This document shows, in pieces, positions 1 to 12,365 of a DNA stretch of 64,000 bases; positions within the stretch are counted from its first letter, which is position 1, and each line of letters starts with the position of its first letter. Under the pieces are notes generated by a model. That model was not told the origin of the DNA. It saw nothing but the letters and a program-made list of their open reading frames with translations, and made no database searches. Both the position numbers and the translations under genes were made by a program. Source of the stretch: Arcuatula senhousia (taxonomy: Eukaryota > Mollusca > Bivalvia > Mytilida > Mytilidae); the NCBI GenBank assembly GCA_963971305.1, contig CAXARO010001771.1, forward strand, positions 1 to 64,000, written 5' to 3'.

Positions 1-144
1 TGAAAAATAACGTGTAATGTAAATTAAAGTATTTTAATTCGTGGGTATCAATTTTCGTGATTTTACCAAATTTTGCTGTTTCGTGGATTTCTAAGTTAGT
101 GATTTTTTAAAAAGAAAATTAGGTTTATACTTTTGCTACCAGAT

Positions 145-474
145 ATCAGCCACTGGTAGCAAAATTCAAAATTATGTCCGATGAGTTTTAATTTGTTTGT
201 GACAGTTTGTTGTACTGAGATGATCACCTCTTTATCTCTATTGTGTCTCACAACTATGTTGTGTTTTGTGTTACTGGACCTTTGGATCGCAATGGAAGAG
301 AGAGGTTTGGCGCCATAAAACCTGTTTCAACCCACCATTTCTTTGCCTGTACCAAGTCAGGACCATTGCGATCTTCAATTTCTCTGGTATGTCTTTGCCT
401 TGTTTTGTCTTTTGTTCTTGGATATACGAGATTGATCTTCCCAGTTCGGTAATTTTGTAGTTACCTTTACTCCC
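145..474 (+). mobile_element. Penelope-like element, 3' end fragment
   Basis: This stretch aligns by eye, as the reverse complement, with the 3' flanks of the Penelope-type RT copies at 20738-21150 and 47798-48120. Shared landmarks are a CAGCCACTGGTAG block, the TATTGTGTCTCACA block, the inverted pair GGATCGCAATGG / CCATTGCGATC, and the terminus GTAGTTACCTTTA. No coding sequence is left. It is diverged from the other copies, so it is an old 5'-truncated insertion. Bases 1-144 hold nothing I recognise. Confidence 0.6.
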
Positions 475-518
475 ACTTGAAAAGTGAAGAGAAATACTGA
501 CACGTCGCTGTATGGTAT

Positions 519-1250
519 CCTGGCTTAACTAATCGATCAAACCGATCATCAATCAGTAATCGAACAGATATCGAATAATAATCGATTGATGAGACCAACT
601 AATCGAACACTAATCGATCAAACTCCCTCCAGAGTTTGATCGATTAGTGATCGATAGATTTGATTAGTAGATTGTCATCGATTAAGATCGAAATGTGATT
701 GATTATGATTTAAAAGTTACCGATTTAAACAAAAAATCTATTTGAGACTATGACTGATATATTGTGCTTATTTAATTAATAATGATCAGCATGGGTCAAT
801 AGTTTGATTGTTTCTAATGAATATTCATATGTCAAAAGTGTGTAAAGATTGATTTTGTCAAAACAACTAACAGAGCCCCTAGTAGGATGGTTTGGCGTTA
901 TTGAATCTTGTCCCATCATTACCTTTAAATACCTCTACCATTTATTAAGGACTAAAATTTGCAATCTTATATTTTTTGGTGTTGTCATTTTTGGGGGGCC
1001 GCGGGGGTCTTTTCTTCTTAAATTATTAACCTGATTTGAGTAAAATTTTGGCCTTGCATGTTCTGTTCCGTTCTGGTGTAAGATGGGAGATAATGAATGA
1101 GATGCCATGCTGTTTTATTAGTTTCACAAATATTTACATGGATTACTTTGTGGAAAGATAACTGATTTTAAATATATATATTATGTAAGAAATTAATATT
1201 GGAAGAATCCAGGTAGAACGTACATAAAAATGTCAATACATGCATTACTA
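519..1250. repeat. Left arm of the long inverted repeat (outer part)
   Basis: This arm pairs with 5079-5867 in inverted orientation. Landmarks in both arms are ACAGAGCCCCTAGTAGG, AAAATTTGCAATCTTA and TAAAATTTTGGCCTTGCATG. The inner continuation of the same arm resumes at about 2515-2720 (AAGTTTATTGAAGCAACTTT), matching 4870-5020. The left arm was therefore interrupted by a later insertion. Confidence 0.8.
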
Positions 1251-2515
1251 TAGTATTAATAAATAGGTGTTTTTATAATGGCCCTGTTATATGTTCAAGT
1301 CGGCGTTGCCTCGGGCCATTACAACCACCTCGGGGCCATTATTGCAGACCGAGAACATATAACAGGGCCATTCTCAAATCACCCATTTCTTAATACTTTT
1401 ATTAACCAACTAAAAATAAACAAATCAGTGGAAAAGCTAGGTGTTAACTCGTAAAACCTGCTTTAGCCTAATATTTCTTTGAAATGCATGTTTAATAGTT
1501 CATGAACATTTTGTTCTAGGAATTTACTTTACCGATGCATTAATCTCGTACTGTACATTTGTTTTAGATTGATGATAGATTTTTTTTTAATTAAAAAAGT
1601 TAAATGATATTTATCAATGAGATTTGCTCTTCAATTTTTCGGGGTTCTTAAAAAACTGTTTGCAAAACACTTATTCATTTGAGAAATTATTGTGCAAAGT
1701 ACAAAATATTTAACTAATAAAAGTACGGTTCATATGATGTGGTCAAACAATAACAATTTTAGTAATTCAGTATTTTTAAGGACAACATTTTTAGGGAATG
1801 AATTGAAGTACCAGATTACAACCCATTTCTTTCCCCAAACAAGAAGCCCCCTTTAGCAGACAACAAACTGACATCCCAACTGACATCTTAAAAGTTTGTC
1901 AAGTTTTTTTTTATTTTCTGTATATCAATATTTTATTCAAACTATTGACATTCAGAAGCTTGTTTTAGAAACCTGACAGAAACAGACAGGATCTCAGACT
2001 CTGTTTATAGGTTTATCCTCAGGTAGGAACAATTTACTTTGTTTATTTTAATTATTTGTGAATTACTAGTGCAGCAAAGTTTTAAGGTATGTTAGTTTGT
2101 TTGATTTTTTTAAATAAAACGTATGAAATAAATCTAAAAACCTTGTTTGATAAAGGTAAAAAAAGATAGCCTATTATTATTATAAATTATAAAGGAAACT
2201 AAAAGGGTATAAAACATCTAAATGTGAAATGACCGATGAGTAAAGTTACATGCAGTATCAGCAATCTACAACAAAACAAATTAATTCACAGAAAATCAAA
2301 TGGTAGTTTAACCCAATTTCCAACATGTATTTGATACTTTTTAAATCAATTTGCTAAAACATCTGAAGTAAAATGATGTCGGCCATCTTGTTTCAAATCC
2401 ATAATGGCCCTGTTTTCTGCCATAATGGCCCTGTCATAATGCCCTGTTTTTTCATAATGGCCCTGTTTGGCATTTCATTAAGTAAGGGCAGATAGACTAA
2501 TAATCTACTTAGGTG
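1250..2515. mobile_element. Insertion splitting the left arm, with long hairpin and ATAATGGCCCTG repeats
   Basis: This segment has no counterpart in the right arm of the inverted repeat. Near its left end is a hairpin with 19-bp stems, ATGGCCCTGTTATATGTTC at 1278-1296 and its complement at 1353-1371. Near its right end the word ATAATGGCCCTGT recurs about four times (2400-2470). The same word at both ends suggests one non-autonomous element, but I could not define exact ends or a target duplication. There is no convincing ORF. Confidence 0.5.
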
Positions 2516-3740
2516 GTTAATAATATGCATTATAAAAATGACTTCAAGTACTCTGTAAAGTTTATTGAAGCAACTTTCTAAATAAAAGACCTAAAAAATC
2601 TTCCTTTATTGTACTGGTATAAGCGTTAAAAAATTCAAAATAAACCATGATTAAATTATTCCAGGGAAGAATTGTAAAACTAGCTAGGTCAAAGTGATCT
2701 ACAATGAATTCCATAAATAGAAAACAGCTGTTCTGAAATAATAAAATATAAAAGTGTGATGGTATAACACACAAAAAAGTTCTGAAATAAAATAAAAACA
2801 TTGAAAAGCAAGATGGTATATAATAACAACAAATTTCATGTAATAAAATGAGAGGGCATATGTTAATTAAAATTGAAAACTTGTATTTAAAAAAAGAACA
2901 TCAAGATAATACAAAATTATGAAGATGACAGAAAATAATTATCAAAGGATGGCACATGCATTATACTCAGATTAAAAAGCAACTTATAATATTTTATATT
3001 GACCATATCACAAAATTTATTGATAAGTACTTGAAGGAATATTATATCCATGTTTCACTAATGTTTAATTCATCCCCAAGGATTGTACAAGAAGTTATTT
3101 GAAGAACAATTATAATACAGATGTGGATATAAACTGGAGGAAAAGTCAATTTACACAATTATAATTCAATGGCATGGTGACCTAAGATAAGAAAGCATAG
3201 AAAATAAAATCAAATAACTATGCATTAAGGGATTCATCATTAATATTCAAAATATTTGCTCTTTGTGCAACAAATGTGACAAACGAGAACAACTGTATGG
3301 CTCAGCTTATTCTCAATATTGATAACCCAACTGTGTTAAAATTATGCATTGCAAAAACCTAAGCAGAAAATAGATGATCTTTGATTTATTAACTACTGAA
3401 TTCGCATGTTCTGAATTTTAAAAATCGAAAAAGAAAAGACAAAAACAAAACAAAATCAATCGCACACCGTTTTACACGGGGGTAGTATATTCGAGATAAA
3501 TGGTAGGTTATCAAACATGATTTTATAGCACAAAATTATCCTACTCAACCGAGGTCTTTGAGATAGTCAGTTTCGCAAACTGTATGGACCTCTGTACGTT
3601 TAGAATATATATAGTATATACCATCATGCTTTTCAATGTTTTACCATTTCATTATTTGTTTTTGTCACAAACTCTGTCTAGATGTTAATATGACAATACA
3701 TTTGATTTGATTGATTTGATTTGTTTATTTCAGAACTTTT

Positions 3741-4290
3741 TATGCCCCCGCGAAGACATGTCGGGGGCATTAAGTTTTACTCATGTCCGTCCGTCCGTAC
3801 GAATTTCCGTCAAGCTGTTCTCAGAAACCGTATATAGGAATTACTTGAAACTTTGTAGGATGGTTCAGTATGACAAACTATATGTCCTAAGCGAATTTTA
3901 GACCTGTCAGACATCTACTTCCTGTTTGGGGCTGGATCGATACCAAAATCGACATGAAAATTTCCGTCAAGCTTTTCTCAGAAACCGTACATGGGAATGA
4001 CTTGAAACTTAGTAGGATGGTTTAGTATGACAAACTATATGTCTGAAGCGAATTTTGGACCTGTCGGATATCTACTTCCTGTTTGGGGCTGGACCGATAC
4101 TAAAATCGACATGAAAATTTCCGTCAAGCTTTTCGCAGAAACCGTACATGGGAATGATTTGAAACTTAGTAGGATGGTTAAGTATGATTAACTATGCGTC
4201 CTAAGCGACTTTCAGACCTTTCGGACTTCAACTTTTTAGTTGAGGCCAGCGGGGGCATCCGTGTCCCATGGACACATTCTTTCTTTATTT
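3741..4290 (+). mobile_element. Pearl/HINE-like hairpin-headed repeat element
   Basis: The element starts with a head hairpin ATGCCCCCG...TCGGGGGCAT (742-750 and 761-770 after 3000). A short GTCCGTCCGTCCGT tract follows, then three tandem core units with a period of about 157 bp (TTCCGTCAAGC at about 3804, 3961 and 4119). The 3' end repeats the head word as GCGGGGGCAT (4249-4258), followed by a terminal hairpin GTGTCCCATGGACAC (4261-4275). This order of head, microsatellite, core repeats, matching word and 3' hairpin is that of bivalve pearl elements, regarded as non-autonomous Helentron-like (HINE) elements. It sits inside the loop of the long-inverted-repeat element. Confidence 0.75.
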
Positions 4291-4869
4291 TGTTAAATCA
4301 TGCCAATCAAGTAATTTAATTGAGTTTATTATGCAATTGAATAGGCTTGGTCATTGTGCCAATAATGCTCTATTTTCATTTTTTTCTACTTGCTTTTTGC
4401 CATAAAAAATGTTTTGTCTTTTGGTTGTGTATTTAAAAAAAGTCTAATCTAAATACAAAAAATCCAAAAATGTTCAATGATGATATTTTGAATAAATTAA
4501 TCCTCAAAAGTGTAAAATGTCCTATTCTGTAACTCTTACAGCTATAGTTTTCTTTCCAAAAAGGATTCGAAAGACAGACAATTTGAAAAGTTCTAAACAA
4601 ATATAATAGAAAAGTAATATATTTATGAATGAATTTGTAATAAGTATTTATTTAACAATGGAGTTATTTTGTTTTTATTTTAAAATGTTTTTTTTTTATA
4701 TCTAGTGCTTATTTCTTTCATGCGCTGTCTCCAGTCATTATCCTTGCATTGGCTTTAACCGCTGAAATCTAAATTTTTATGATATCAATGTTTTGTGTAC
4801 AATGACAAATTTATAGCATTAAAAGCTAGCTATGTAGCTACACAGCTGGATTCTATTACAGAATTCATT

Positions 4870-5867
4870 ACTGACCACTCTGACCTAGCTAGTTATACAA
4901 TTAATTGCCAGGTTTGTTAAATCATGCTCTGGATCATGGTGTACCTGCACTATAAAGAAAGATTTTTATAGGTCTTTTATATCATAAAGTTGCTTCAATA
5001 AACTTTTCATAGATCAGAAACTGTAAACTTGAAATATAATTAGTAATATTGGACAAGTCATTTTTTAAAATGCATAATAATTAATACATGTATTGACATT
5101 TCATATGTGCAAATCTGCCTGGATTTTTCCCATATTTATTGTATACATTATATTTAAAATGGTTGATCTTTCCACAAAGTAATTCATGTAAGTATTTGTG
5201 AAAACAAATTTATTTAAATGTACTAGATTAGCATGGCATATGGCTTCTAAAATCAATTGAGTGTAAGTAATTTGATATTTTCCCATCCTCTTGTGTGAGG
5301 AAATACATGCAAGGCCAAAATTTTACTCAGATCAGGTAATCACATTAAGAAGAAAATACCCCCCTTCCCCCAAAAAAATAACAAACAAAAACGATAAAAA
5401 AATCTTGAGAAATAAATAGATAATCAAGAGAAACCACAGACCGAAAAATGTAAGATTGCAAATTTTAGTCCGGTATTCAATAACACCAAACCACCCTACT
5501 AGGGGCTCTGTTAGTACCACCAGCTGTACGTTTTGACAAAATTATTTTTATCTGAATGTTAATTTGACACAATCAATCTACAAATGTATCTAGCCATGCT
5601 GATCATTATCGATTAAATAAGCACAATATCAGCCACAGTCTCAAATAGAATTTCTATAAATATCGGTAACTTTTAAATCATAATCAATCACATTTCGATC
5701 TTAATCGATCACAATCTACTAATCAAATCTATCGATCAATAATCGATCAAACTCTGGAGGGAGTTTGATCGATAAGTGTTCGATTAGTTGGTCTCATCAA
5801 TCGATTAGTTTTTGATATCTGTTCGATTACTGATCGATGATCGGTTTGATCGATTAGTTAAGCCAGG
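4870..5867. repeat. Right arm of the long inverted repeat
   Basis: This arm is uninterrupted and about 1 kb long. It corresponds to 519-1250 plus 2515-2720 on the left. It ends in GATCGATTAGTTAAGCCAGG next to the ATGGTAT duplication. The arms differ by substitutions and small indels along their length, so the insertion is not recent. Confidence 0.8.
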
Positions 5868-6254
5868 ATGGTATAGATCTATCTCTTATCCCTTTCTCCT
5901 AACCACTTTCCGGATTTACACGAAACTTTCACACAATGTTAATGGCATAATGGATATTGCAAATTGATCTAAATGATATTTTTAGGGTGGCGATTTATTT
6001 GTGAGATGCTGCTCACAGTTTTTCTAGTTTCGAAATAAAGTGCAATTTTCTTCAATCGGTACTCCGATTCCCCGTTAAATGCATTTACACTTCCATATAT
6101 TTTGAAAGCCATCTTTGATATCTTGTTAGATCGACAGAACTGTCTATTTAGCAATGACATTTGGTATATACAGCCTTATGCATATACTCTATAGCTATTT
6201 ACGAAACAAAGGTCTATTTAATGAAAATCAGTTGTATAGGCCTCGACCTAACAT

Positions 6255-6400
6255 TGGCTAATGTGCGGGGGCGGGAGGCGAACAGGCCCGCAGCAAAGCT
6301 TAGCTTGTCGTAAGAGGCGACAAAGGATCTTTGGATTCTGACATCGGGTAAGTGCTCAGCCCACAGCGAACAAGATGTGTGAGCCCTCATGTAGAGTGCA
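6255..6400 (+). mobile_element. SINE body fragment
   Basis: Similar to the middle of the SINE at 8081-8358 (opposite strand): shared words are GCCCGCAGCA, CGTAAGAGGCGACAAAGG, GGATTCTGAC and CTCAGCCCACAG. It lacks the tRNA-like head. Pieces of the 3' part may continue at 6770-6860 (GCAACGCACAGGG, TTTTTGCCCCTACCCA) and around 6975-7020, where ACTCACTCACACTCACTTACTC resembles the SINE tail. This is a degraded copy. The rest of 5880-7280 shows nothing else I recognise. Confidence 0.5.
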
Positions 6401-7289
6401 CGCTTCATGCACATAAAAGATTTATTTGTAAACCACAAAATAGTCCACTTCATAGACTAAATTGACCACCCGTGCTCAGCCTGACATGCGTATTAATCTA
6501 TTTATATTGTCCTGTGATTAATATACTAACTTTGGTTCCTCAAAAGCGTTGAATCTCATAATCTTATTCTCATGAAGGTGATTTATTCAAAAAATAAGAA
6601 AATATATGCATGTTTGTCGTGTTCTGAAAGTTTATGTTAAACGGGCAATGCAATTATTCTAACATAATTTTAAATTCGATTGTGGAAAACGAAGAGGCAC
6701 TTACGAATTTGTGTCATGACAATGTACTAAAGATTCATAATAAGAAACCCCGATCACTGACCATATTGGGCCAACGTGTGTGGACAATGCCATGCTTCAC
6801 GTAAACGACCCCTTTGTACGAGGACTGCCAAGTAGTGCAACGCACAGGGTAATTTTTTGCCCCTACCCACATATCCCCTTTTCCTGTGGTCTTTCTTTGT
6901 TTCATCATCATTTCATGTTCATTTTATCATCTTTTTCATGTTCATCGTCTTCATATATAACCTACATGTATATAGTGTTGCGAGGGCGTAAAACACCAAC
7001 TCACTCACACTCACTTACTCATGATATTTTCTTGATAGTCATCTTATTTTTAATTACTGTGTTTATATTTTTGTTATACATGTATATATGTCATACGTGT
7101 ATTATATCGCGTTTTTTTTTCTAAGCTAACTTAGCTTGTTGTTTGTAAGTCGCTAAACATGTCCTTTTTACGGCCCTTTAATACTTGTCGCTGAAAATTG
7201 TTTATACTAAAGAGCCTTTTGTTCGCTGTGTTTATTATTTACTAGAGTCGTCACATTTGTTTTTCATATTCATATAGTGTTTGGCATTG

Positions 7290-7375
7290 TGAGTCTTATT
7301 GGCACTGCTTATTGGGTAGCGCGCCTCTGGTAAGTCTTGAATTGACGAAACGGGCATCAGGCGTAGCAAAATTTG
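7290..7375 (+). other. Decayed hammerhead-ribozyme-like segment
   Basis: The stretch GACGAAACGGGCATCAGGCG (7343-7362) resembles the second half of the hammerhead motif common in mussel retroelements, with GAAA followed by a very short stem III. A diverged GTGAGTCTTA lies about 55 bases upstream where CTGATGAGTCTTA would be expected. The distance is too long and the CUGAUGA box is lost, so I do not expect activity. Recognition rests on memory of the mussel motif. Confidence 0.3.
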
Positions 7376-7784
7376 TTGTCTGGAACTTTGTTGTATTTTT
7401 TATTTTTTATTGTTGATTTAGCTTAAAGGGAGGCATCATGTGGTCGCATTAATACGGTCCCGAGATGTACTATTGTATGAACAGAGTCTTTTCTTCTTTT
7501 ATTTACAAATCCCGAAAAAACAAATAAGTTTACACTATATTTAATTTCAACGGTAGTATTTATCATCCTGGATTGGGATACAAGGTTAATGCTTCCATAA
7601 ATCCCTCTCCGGTTTTCAGTTTAACGACTGTGACCTTTGTAACGGCCCCCATAGATCCTACTCTTATCGAACTCTTTAAAGGGGTCCTTAACTTGCATGT
7701 AGGCTATTACGGGACAACCATTTTTTTCGTCCCTCCTGAATAAATAGTATCGTTTCACGAGACCGTTTGCAAAAATGGTGTTAC

Positions 7785-8073
7785 GGGAGCAACCATTTGA
7801 TTTTTATGGGAGGGGGGGGGGGGCTATGGATATTTTCTTCGTCCTGCCTTTTTATTTTTGGAAAAAGTCGAGCCTGGATTTTTTTTCGGCGCGCTTGCGC
7901 GCGCACAATTTTTTTTTAAAGCACCTATAATTTTTTATCCTAAAATACCATCCTGCCTTTTTTTTACTCAAAGCACTGTCCTGCTTTTTTATTTCTGGAT
8001 TTTGGCCATCCTGCCTTTTTATTTCAAATTTCACCATAGCCCCCCCCCCCATAAAAATCAAATGGTCGCTCCC
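7785..8073. mobile_element. MITE with G-tract/C-tract terminal inverted repeats
   Basis: The ends are complementary over about 40 bases: GGGAGCAACCATTTGATTTT at 7785 and AAAATCAAATGGTCGCTCCC ending at 8073. Both lead inward through a run of 11-12 G or C to CTATGG/CCATAG. The interior is T-rich with CCTGCC-TTTTTAT repeats. No transposase is present. I could not settle the target duplication. Confidence 0.65.
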
Positions 8074-8080
8074 TAAAAGA

Positions 8081-8358
8081 GAGAGTGAGTGAGTGAGTTT
8101 GTGCCACCTGGGGTACACACCTTGGTCGCTCTGTGGGCTGAGGTCTGACCCGTCGTCAGAATCCCAAGACCCTTTGTCGCTTCTTAAGCCAAGCTAGGCT
8201 CTGCTGCGGGCATTTTGCCACCCGGGCCCGGTAACGCACGGGACTGGTGTCAAGAGAAAGTCGGAAAATTCGTCCATGACATTTTCATCCCTGACGAGAA
8301 TCGAACCACGAACTATGTTCGTAGCCCGAGGCGTTAACCACTACATCATGCAGCGGCT
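8081..8358 (-). mobile_element. tRNA-headed SINE with (ACTC)n tail
   Basis: On the minus strand the element starts near 8358 with a tRNA-like head. Its A-box-like stretch is TAGTGGTTAACG and its B-box is GGTTCGATTCT, close to the pol III consensus GGTTCGANTCC. A body rich in CCGGGCCCGGGTGGC and GCGACAAAGGGTCTT follows, and the element ends in CTCACTCACTCACTC (8081-8100). This is the layout of a pol III SINE. The same body occurs at 6255-6400 and more weakly at 11345-11510. I do not know which LINE would mobilise it. Confidence 0.65.
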
Positions 8359-8639
8359 CTTTGCTCTATTTGATGCAATTTTGATAGTCGTTACAAGGTA
8401 GTGTGTCTTTATTGTGTTGAATGTGGCTACATTCCGTTGACTTGCATGTGTTGTTGCCCTTGGATTTTTTAAAATTTTGGTTTGGAAATCTAAGTTGTTT
8501 GGGAGTCTGGTTGGGGGATTTGAGCACAAGGACTTGGTCCACTCTATCGAACACATGACATATGACCTTAAAGTATTGATTATTGAAGCAAGTCTTAGAT
8601 GTTGGTAAAAATACCACATTTTTAATCAATTACATGAGG

Positions 8640-9180
8640 TGATTGTTTTGTAATTTACAAACATGTATTGTGTAACTTAGGTTCGTCAGATACCCGAGAG
8701 CTTCGATAGGTCGATGCTTTCCCCTTTTTTTCCGGGTACATCGGTTTCCTTCACCATTAAACGGATGGCTCTATCCGATCCGTGCCTCAAAAAAAGCATG
8801 ACACCCTTAATCTTAATCACTGAATTTCAATTTAATTTGGATGTGTCATTTTCAAGCAGTAATCGGAAGAAGATCTACAACTCTAGCAAACGATTACTCA
8901 GCCTGAAAGAATAAATTCAGTTTTTTTCTCAATATGATCTATTCGGCAGTGTGTTTTATTTCTCATGATTTATTTTTTCGTGATTAGCATTAACTAGAGA
9001 AAGCATGTTGTATAAGCTTCGATGTTAGATGAGCTCCCGTGCAGGTACCTGATGCTGCGGGCCCATGCCCTGCCTGACGTGTATATTAATGTAATAATAT
9101 TAACATGTGGTTGTTTTAATCTTATTTTCTTTTAGGTGATTTACAATTAGAACGTATACGCACAACAAAAGAAGCATTCC
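8640..9180. other. No recognised feature
   Basis: AT-rich unique sequence with short ORFs only. The 66-codon ORF at 8714-8914 has no features I recognise and sits in low-complexity surroundings. Confidence 0.4.
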
Positions 9181-9187
9181 TATTTCA

Positions 9188-9825
9188 TCGTAGTTTTGCC
9201 CTTAGCTATATGTATTTGGATTTTTTTTGGTTTTATGCATTTTGAACATCTTTCAAATTGTGGATTTCCTTTGTTTGGGTTCTAGTGCTGCTGATAAGGA
9301 ATAATTTTTCGAAATGGCCATACAGCTTATAAAAATTAATTGCAGTTGGATTTAACATATGTGTTGTGGTCTCATGTTCATTAGCTCCATATCCTTTCAT
9401 AAACTATTTATTACAGGAGTTTGTGTTTTATGCCGCGTGGAGTAAGTAGAACAATTCCTCGTGTTTAAGGTGTATGCTTTTTATTTTTTTTTAGATATAG
9501 TGTACTTGTACATGAGATTACCTCTCATGTGTACACTTTGTTTTTAACCACTATGATCTAAATTTATGTAAATTCTAAAACCTAAGGTTTAACTCCGTCC
9601 ATCGTAGTTTTGCCCTTAGCTATATATATTTGGATTTTGTTTGGTGTTATGCATTTTGAACATCTTTTTTTCCTTTGTTTGGGTTCCAGTGCTGCTGATG
9701 AGGAATAATGATCCGAAATGGTCATGGATACAGATCTTAAAAAATTGCAGTTGGAGTAAACATGTGAGGTGTGGTCTTATGTTCATTTACTTCATATCCT
9801 TTCATAAATTATCCAAAGTAAAAAA
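9188..9825 (+). repeat. Two direct repeats (period ~412 bp) with hammerhead-like core
   Basis: Units at about 9188-9409 and 9600-9825 share CATCGTAGTTTTGCCCTTAG, TGCATTTTGAACATCTTT, CCTTTGTTTGGGTTC and CATATCCTTTCATAAA. The second unit contains CTGATGA, a short hairpin GGA..TCC, then GAAATGG (9689-9717), the core order of a hammerhead ribozyme. The first unit has CTGATAA, which would break it. The family resembles the hammerhead-bearing repeats reported with mollusc retroelements. The base after the short stem III looks unfavourable for cleavage. Confidence 0.45.
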
Positions 9826-10081
9826 AAAACATTATTAAAAGTCAGCATAAGGAAACACATATTCCACAAGTCAAACGAACAACACATACAACGTAATAAC
9901 ATGTTTGCAACTCAACACAACCACAAGGAACCTAAACTCAAAACGTGAGTGAACCTCAATCTTTGAACAGGACAGGACCCATTTAGGTTAGGGGGCTTGT
10001 TTTTTTTGTATTCTGGTCAGAAAATCACGAATAAATATTCTTTCGGTATTAGCACTATTTCATCAAGCAGACATCTTTCTT

Positions 10082-10190
10082 CAGAGAAAATAATGAGATG
10101 TGGAATAAGTGTACGTGACACAGCCCACATTAATATCAAGCGGCAATTCAGAAAAACCACAATGGACAACCGCCAGCAATATTTTAGTCA
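10082..10190 (+). repeat. Dispersed repeat (ATGAGATGTGG family)
   Basis: The segment with ATGAGATGTGG, GTGACACAGCCCACA, CAAGCGGCAATT and ACAATGGACAACCGCCAGCA recurs at 23056-23140 in the same orientation and weakly at 10378-10440. It is a short dispersed repeat, probably SINE-like debris. Confidence 0.5.
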
Positions 10191-10449
10191 TTCTTATCTT
10201 AACCTTTGCTGCCAATGAAGTATTTTTTCCAAACAAATCAGATTCAAAACTATTTAGGAATAACCAAAAGCTTAGCCAGTGATACAATATTTTATCCGAT
10301 TACATATAACATTAAATCAATACAAATAAAAACTTAATTCAATAAACAAAAAATAAGTTAACCAAATAGAAAATATTGAGATGAGAAGTATACGTGACAT
10401 ACCGTACACCGGTAGTGCTCTAACAAGCGGCACTTTTACTTTTTAAAGA

Positions 10450-12340
10450 AAGAAAACACAATAAACACAGCCAGCAGCCTTCAAAGGAGAAACATTATAA
10501 AAAGATACAGTAATTGTAATACAGATTGTAATAACAGGTCTTAACATTGATATGTGTAAACATTTTTAACAAAGTTCTGAAAAAGTTGCTTATTTTTTTT
10601 ATTTACGTTTACATGGTTTAGCATTATCATATATAAGTATAACTAAAGATAGACAACTCCAGTGTAAAACAAGGAAGTAAAAGAAGTAGGTGTGTTAATT
10701 TTCTTTCAAGGTAATTACTTTGTTTTGTTAAAGTTCTAATAATTTATTTTAGTTTTAAAGTTTGTAGGGTATTACACATATGCAATTTGTTTATAATATA
10801 TTTCTACATGAACATAAAACATAAACAAAAACATAAACATCATTTTATTCTAGATCAGGAGCCCTTAAACTTAATGAACATGATGAATCAATTCAAGAAG
10901 CTGTTACCCCTGTCATGCCGGTTACTAACTTAACTACTGACAAATAGTTAATTGTAAATTTTGGTTCAGGAATAATGCCAAAGAATGCAATTCGTCATAC
11001 AAATGGGTCAATCTGAAATGTTTTATTTTTGTAGATAAACAGAAAAGACTCGAACATTTTAACCACCCTATCTAATGTTAAACTATTCTGATGTACAGTT
11101 TTTGGATAAAAAAAACTTGATGGAAATTCATAATTACGTACATGTACGGGCGGACAAAAATAAAACTTGTGGTCGTAGGGGCACAATAGAAAAGTGCACA
11201 TAACACAAAATGCAATTACAAAAACAACTTAACTGCAACAACAACATTAACTATACAGTCCAAACATAGGTAAGTTTAAGTGTTCCGGCGGAAAAAATAT
11301 TGAAATTCTGCTTGTTATAACAAACTTTTCACTTTATCAATGGTCATGTCCCGGGTGGCGAATAGGCTTACAACAGAAACCATCTTTATTGTCGTAGTCT
11401 TTAGATTTTGTGGGGAGTGCCATGTTTCCTGCAATTCTCTTTGCTGACAGCCAAGAAGTGCACGCTATAGGCTGAATATTTCGCCCTACCCACTTTTCCT
11501 ATAAGAAACACACATTAAATCACTTAATTTTTGACACAACTTCACATCGAAATCTAACATTTTCAGTAGAAATTTTCAAATTATTATGTAATAATAAAAA
11601 CCCTAAGGCCTTGGTCCTTCTCTAAGACGTTGACCATAGTCTCAATTTATTCTATTTGATACATTTTGTCAGTGTTTATCTTGTGCTATTCATATTTTAG
11701 TTATGGCCGTTTTACTTCAGTGTTTCTAATGAGTTGGTAGTGGGTAGGTTGGAATATTTCATTTGCTCATCTATACATAGCTAGCTCATTTGGTGGAGAA
11801 TATTGTTTACTATCAAAGGAACTATATTTTCACTTGATTTTAAAATAAAATATCATAAATGATATTTATTTATTTTTTATAGTACAAATACCAAAGGCTA
11901 AAAAACCTGAAATCGTTAATTTCACAGTATGTGCTACATATTTGACAGTAAAAACCATGAACTGAGCTTTACAGTAGCAAATTAACTAAATGAACATGTA
12001 CACCCAAATTGTTTAATAGACCATAGACCTGTATATGAATAGACGAATCGCGTGTCAAAGCATATGAAATAATAGTTTAACAGTCTAAGAGCCTTTTTTG
12101 TTACAAATTTTTGAAATTTGATTAGATTTCTTAGCTGCTGTGAAAAGCATTTCGAATTTAAGAAAGTCAAAATCTTCTTTACGTCGTCAAAAATTACATT
12201 ATTATAGACATATTAAGACACAAATAGATCTTTAATCTTAAGACAAGCCTTATTATTATTTTTTGTTACAAATTTTAGCTTTCATAAGAAATGCTGGGTC
12301 CTGGGAAGAAACACTTGTGTGTTTAATTCTTAGAATTTCT
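10450..12340. other. AT-rich stretch, SINE debris only
   Basis: I see no gene here. A weak SINE-like segment lies at 11345-11510, recognisable by GGTGGCGAATAGGCT, GCCAAGAAGTGCACGCTATA and TTTCGCCCTACCCACTTTTCC. ORFs of 62-68 codons on the minus strand (10995-11201, 11982-12170) have no recognisable domain. Confidence 0.35.
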
Positions 12341-12365
12341 ATTTTTATTATGAAAGTTAACCTTA

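Larger units (their letters stand above)
512..5874. mobile_element. Long-inverted-repeat (foldback-like) DNA element with 7-bp target duplication
   Basis: The outer ends are mirror images: CCTGGCTTAACTAATCGATC begins at 519 and its reverse complement ends at 5867. They are flanked by ATGGTAT at 512-518 and again at 5868-5874, which I read as a 7-bp target-site duplication. Each arm is rich in ATCGAT/GATC words and carries its own internal hairpin (17-bp stem, 609-625 with 632-648 on the left). The right arm is about 1 kb; the left arm is split by a ~1.27-kb insertion (about 1250-2515). No ORF inside resembles a transposase, so it is probably non-autonomous. Superfamily is unclear: arms this long with 7-10-bp duplications recall foldback or Mutator-like elements. 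Confidence 0.8.

Noticed and set aside
6780..7124. 114-codon ORF
   Set aside because: It covers SINE debris and low-complexity sequence, with no domain or codon pattern of a gene.
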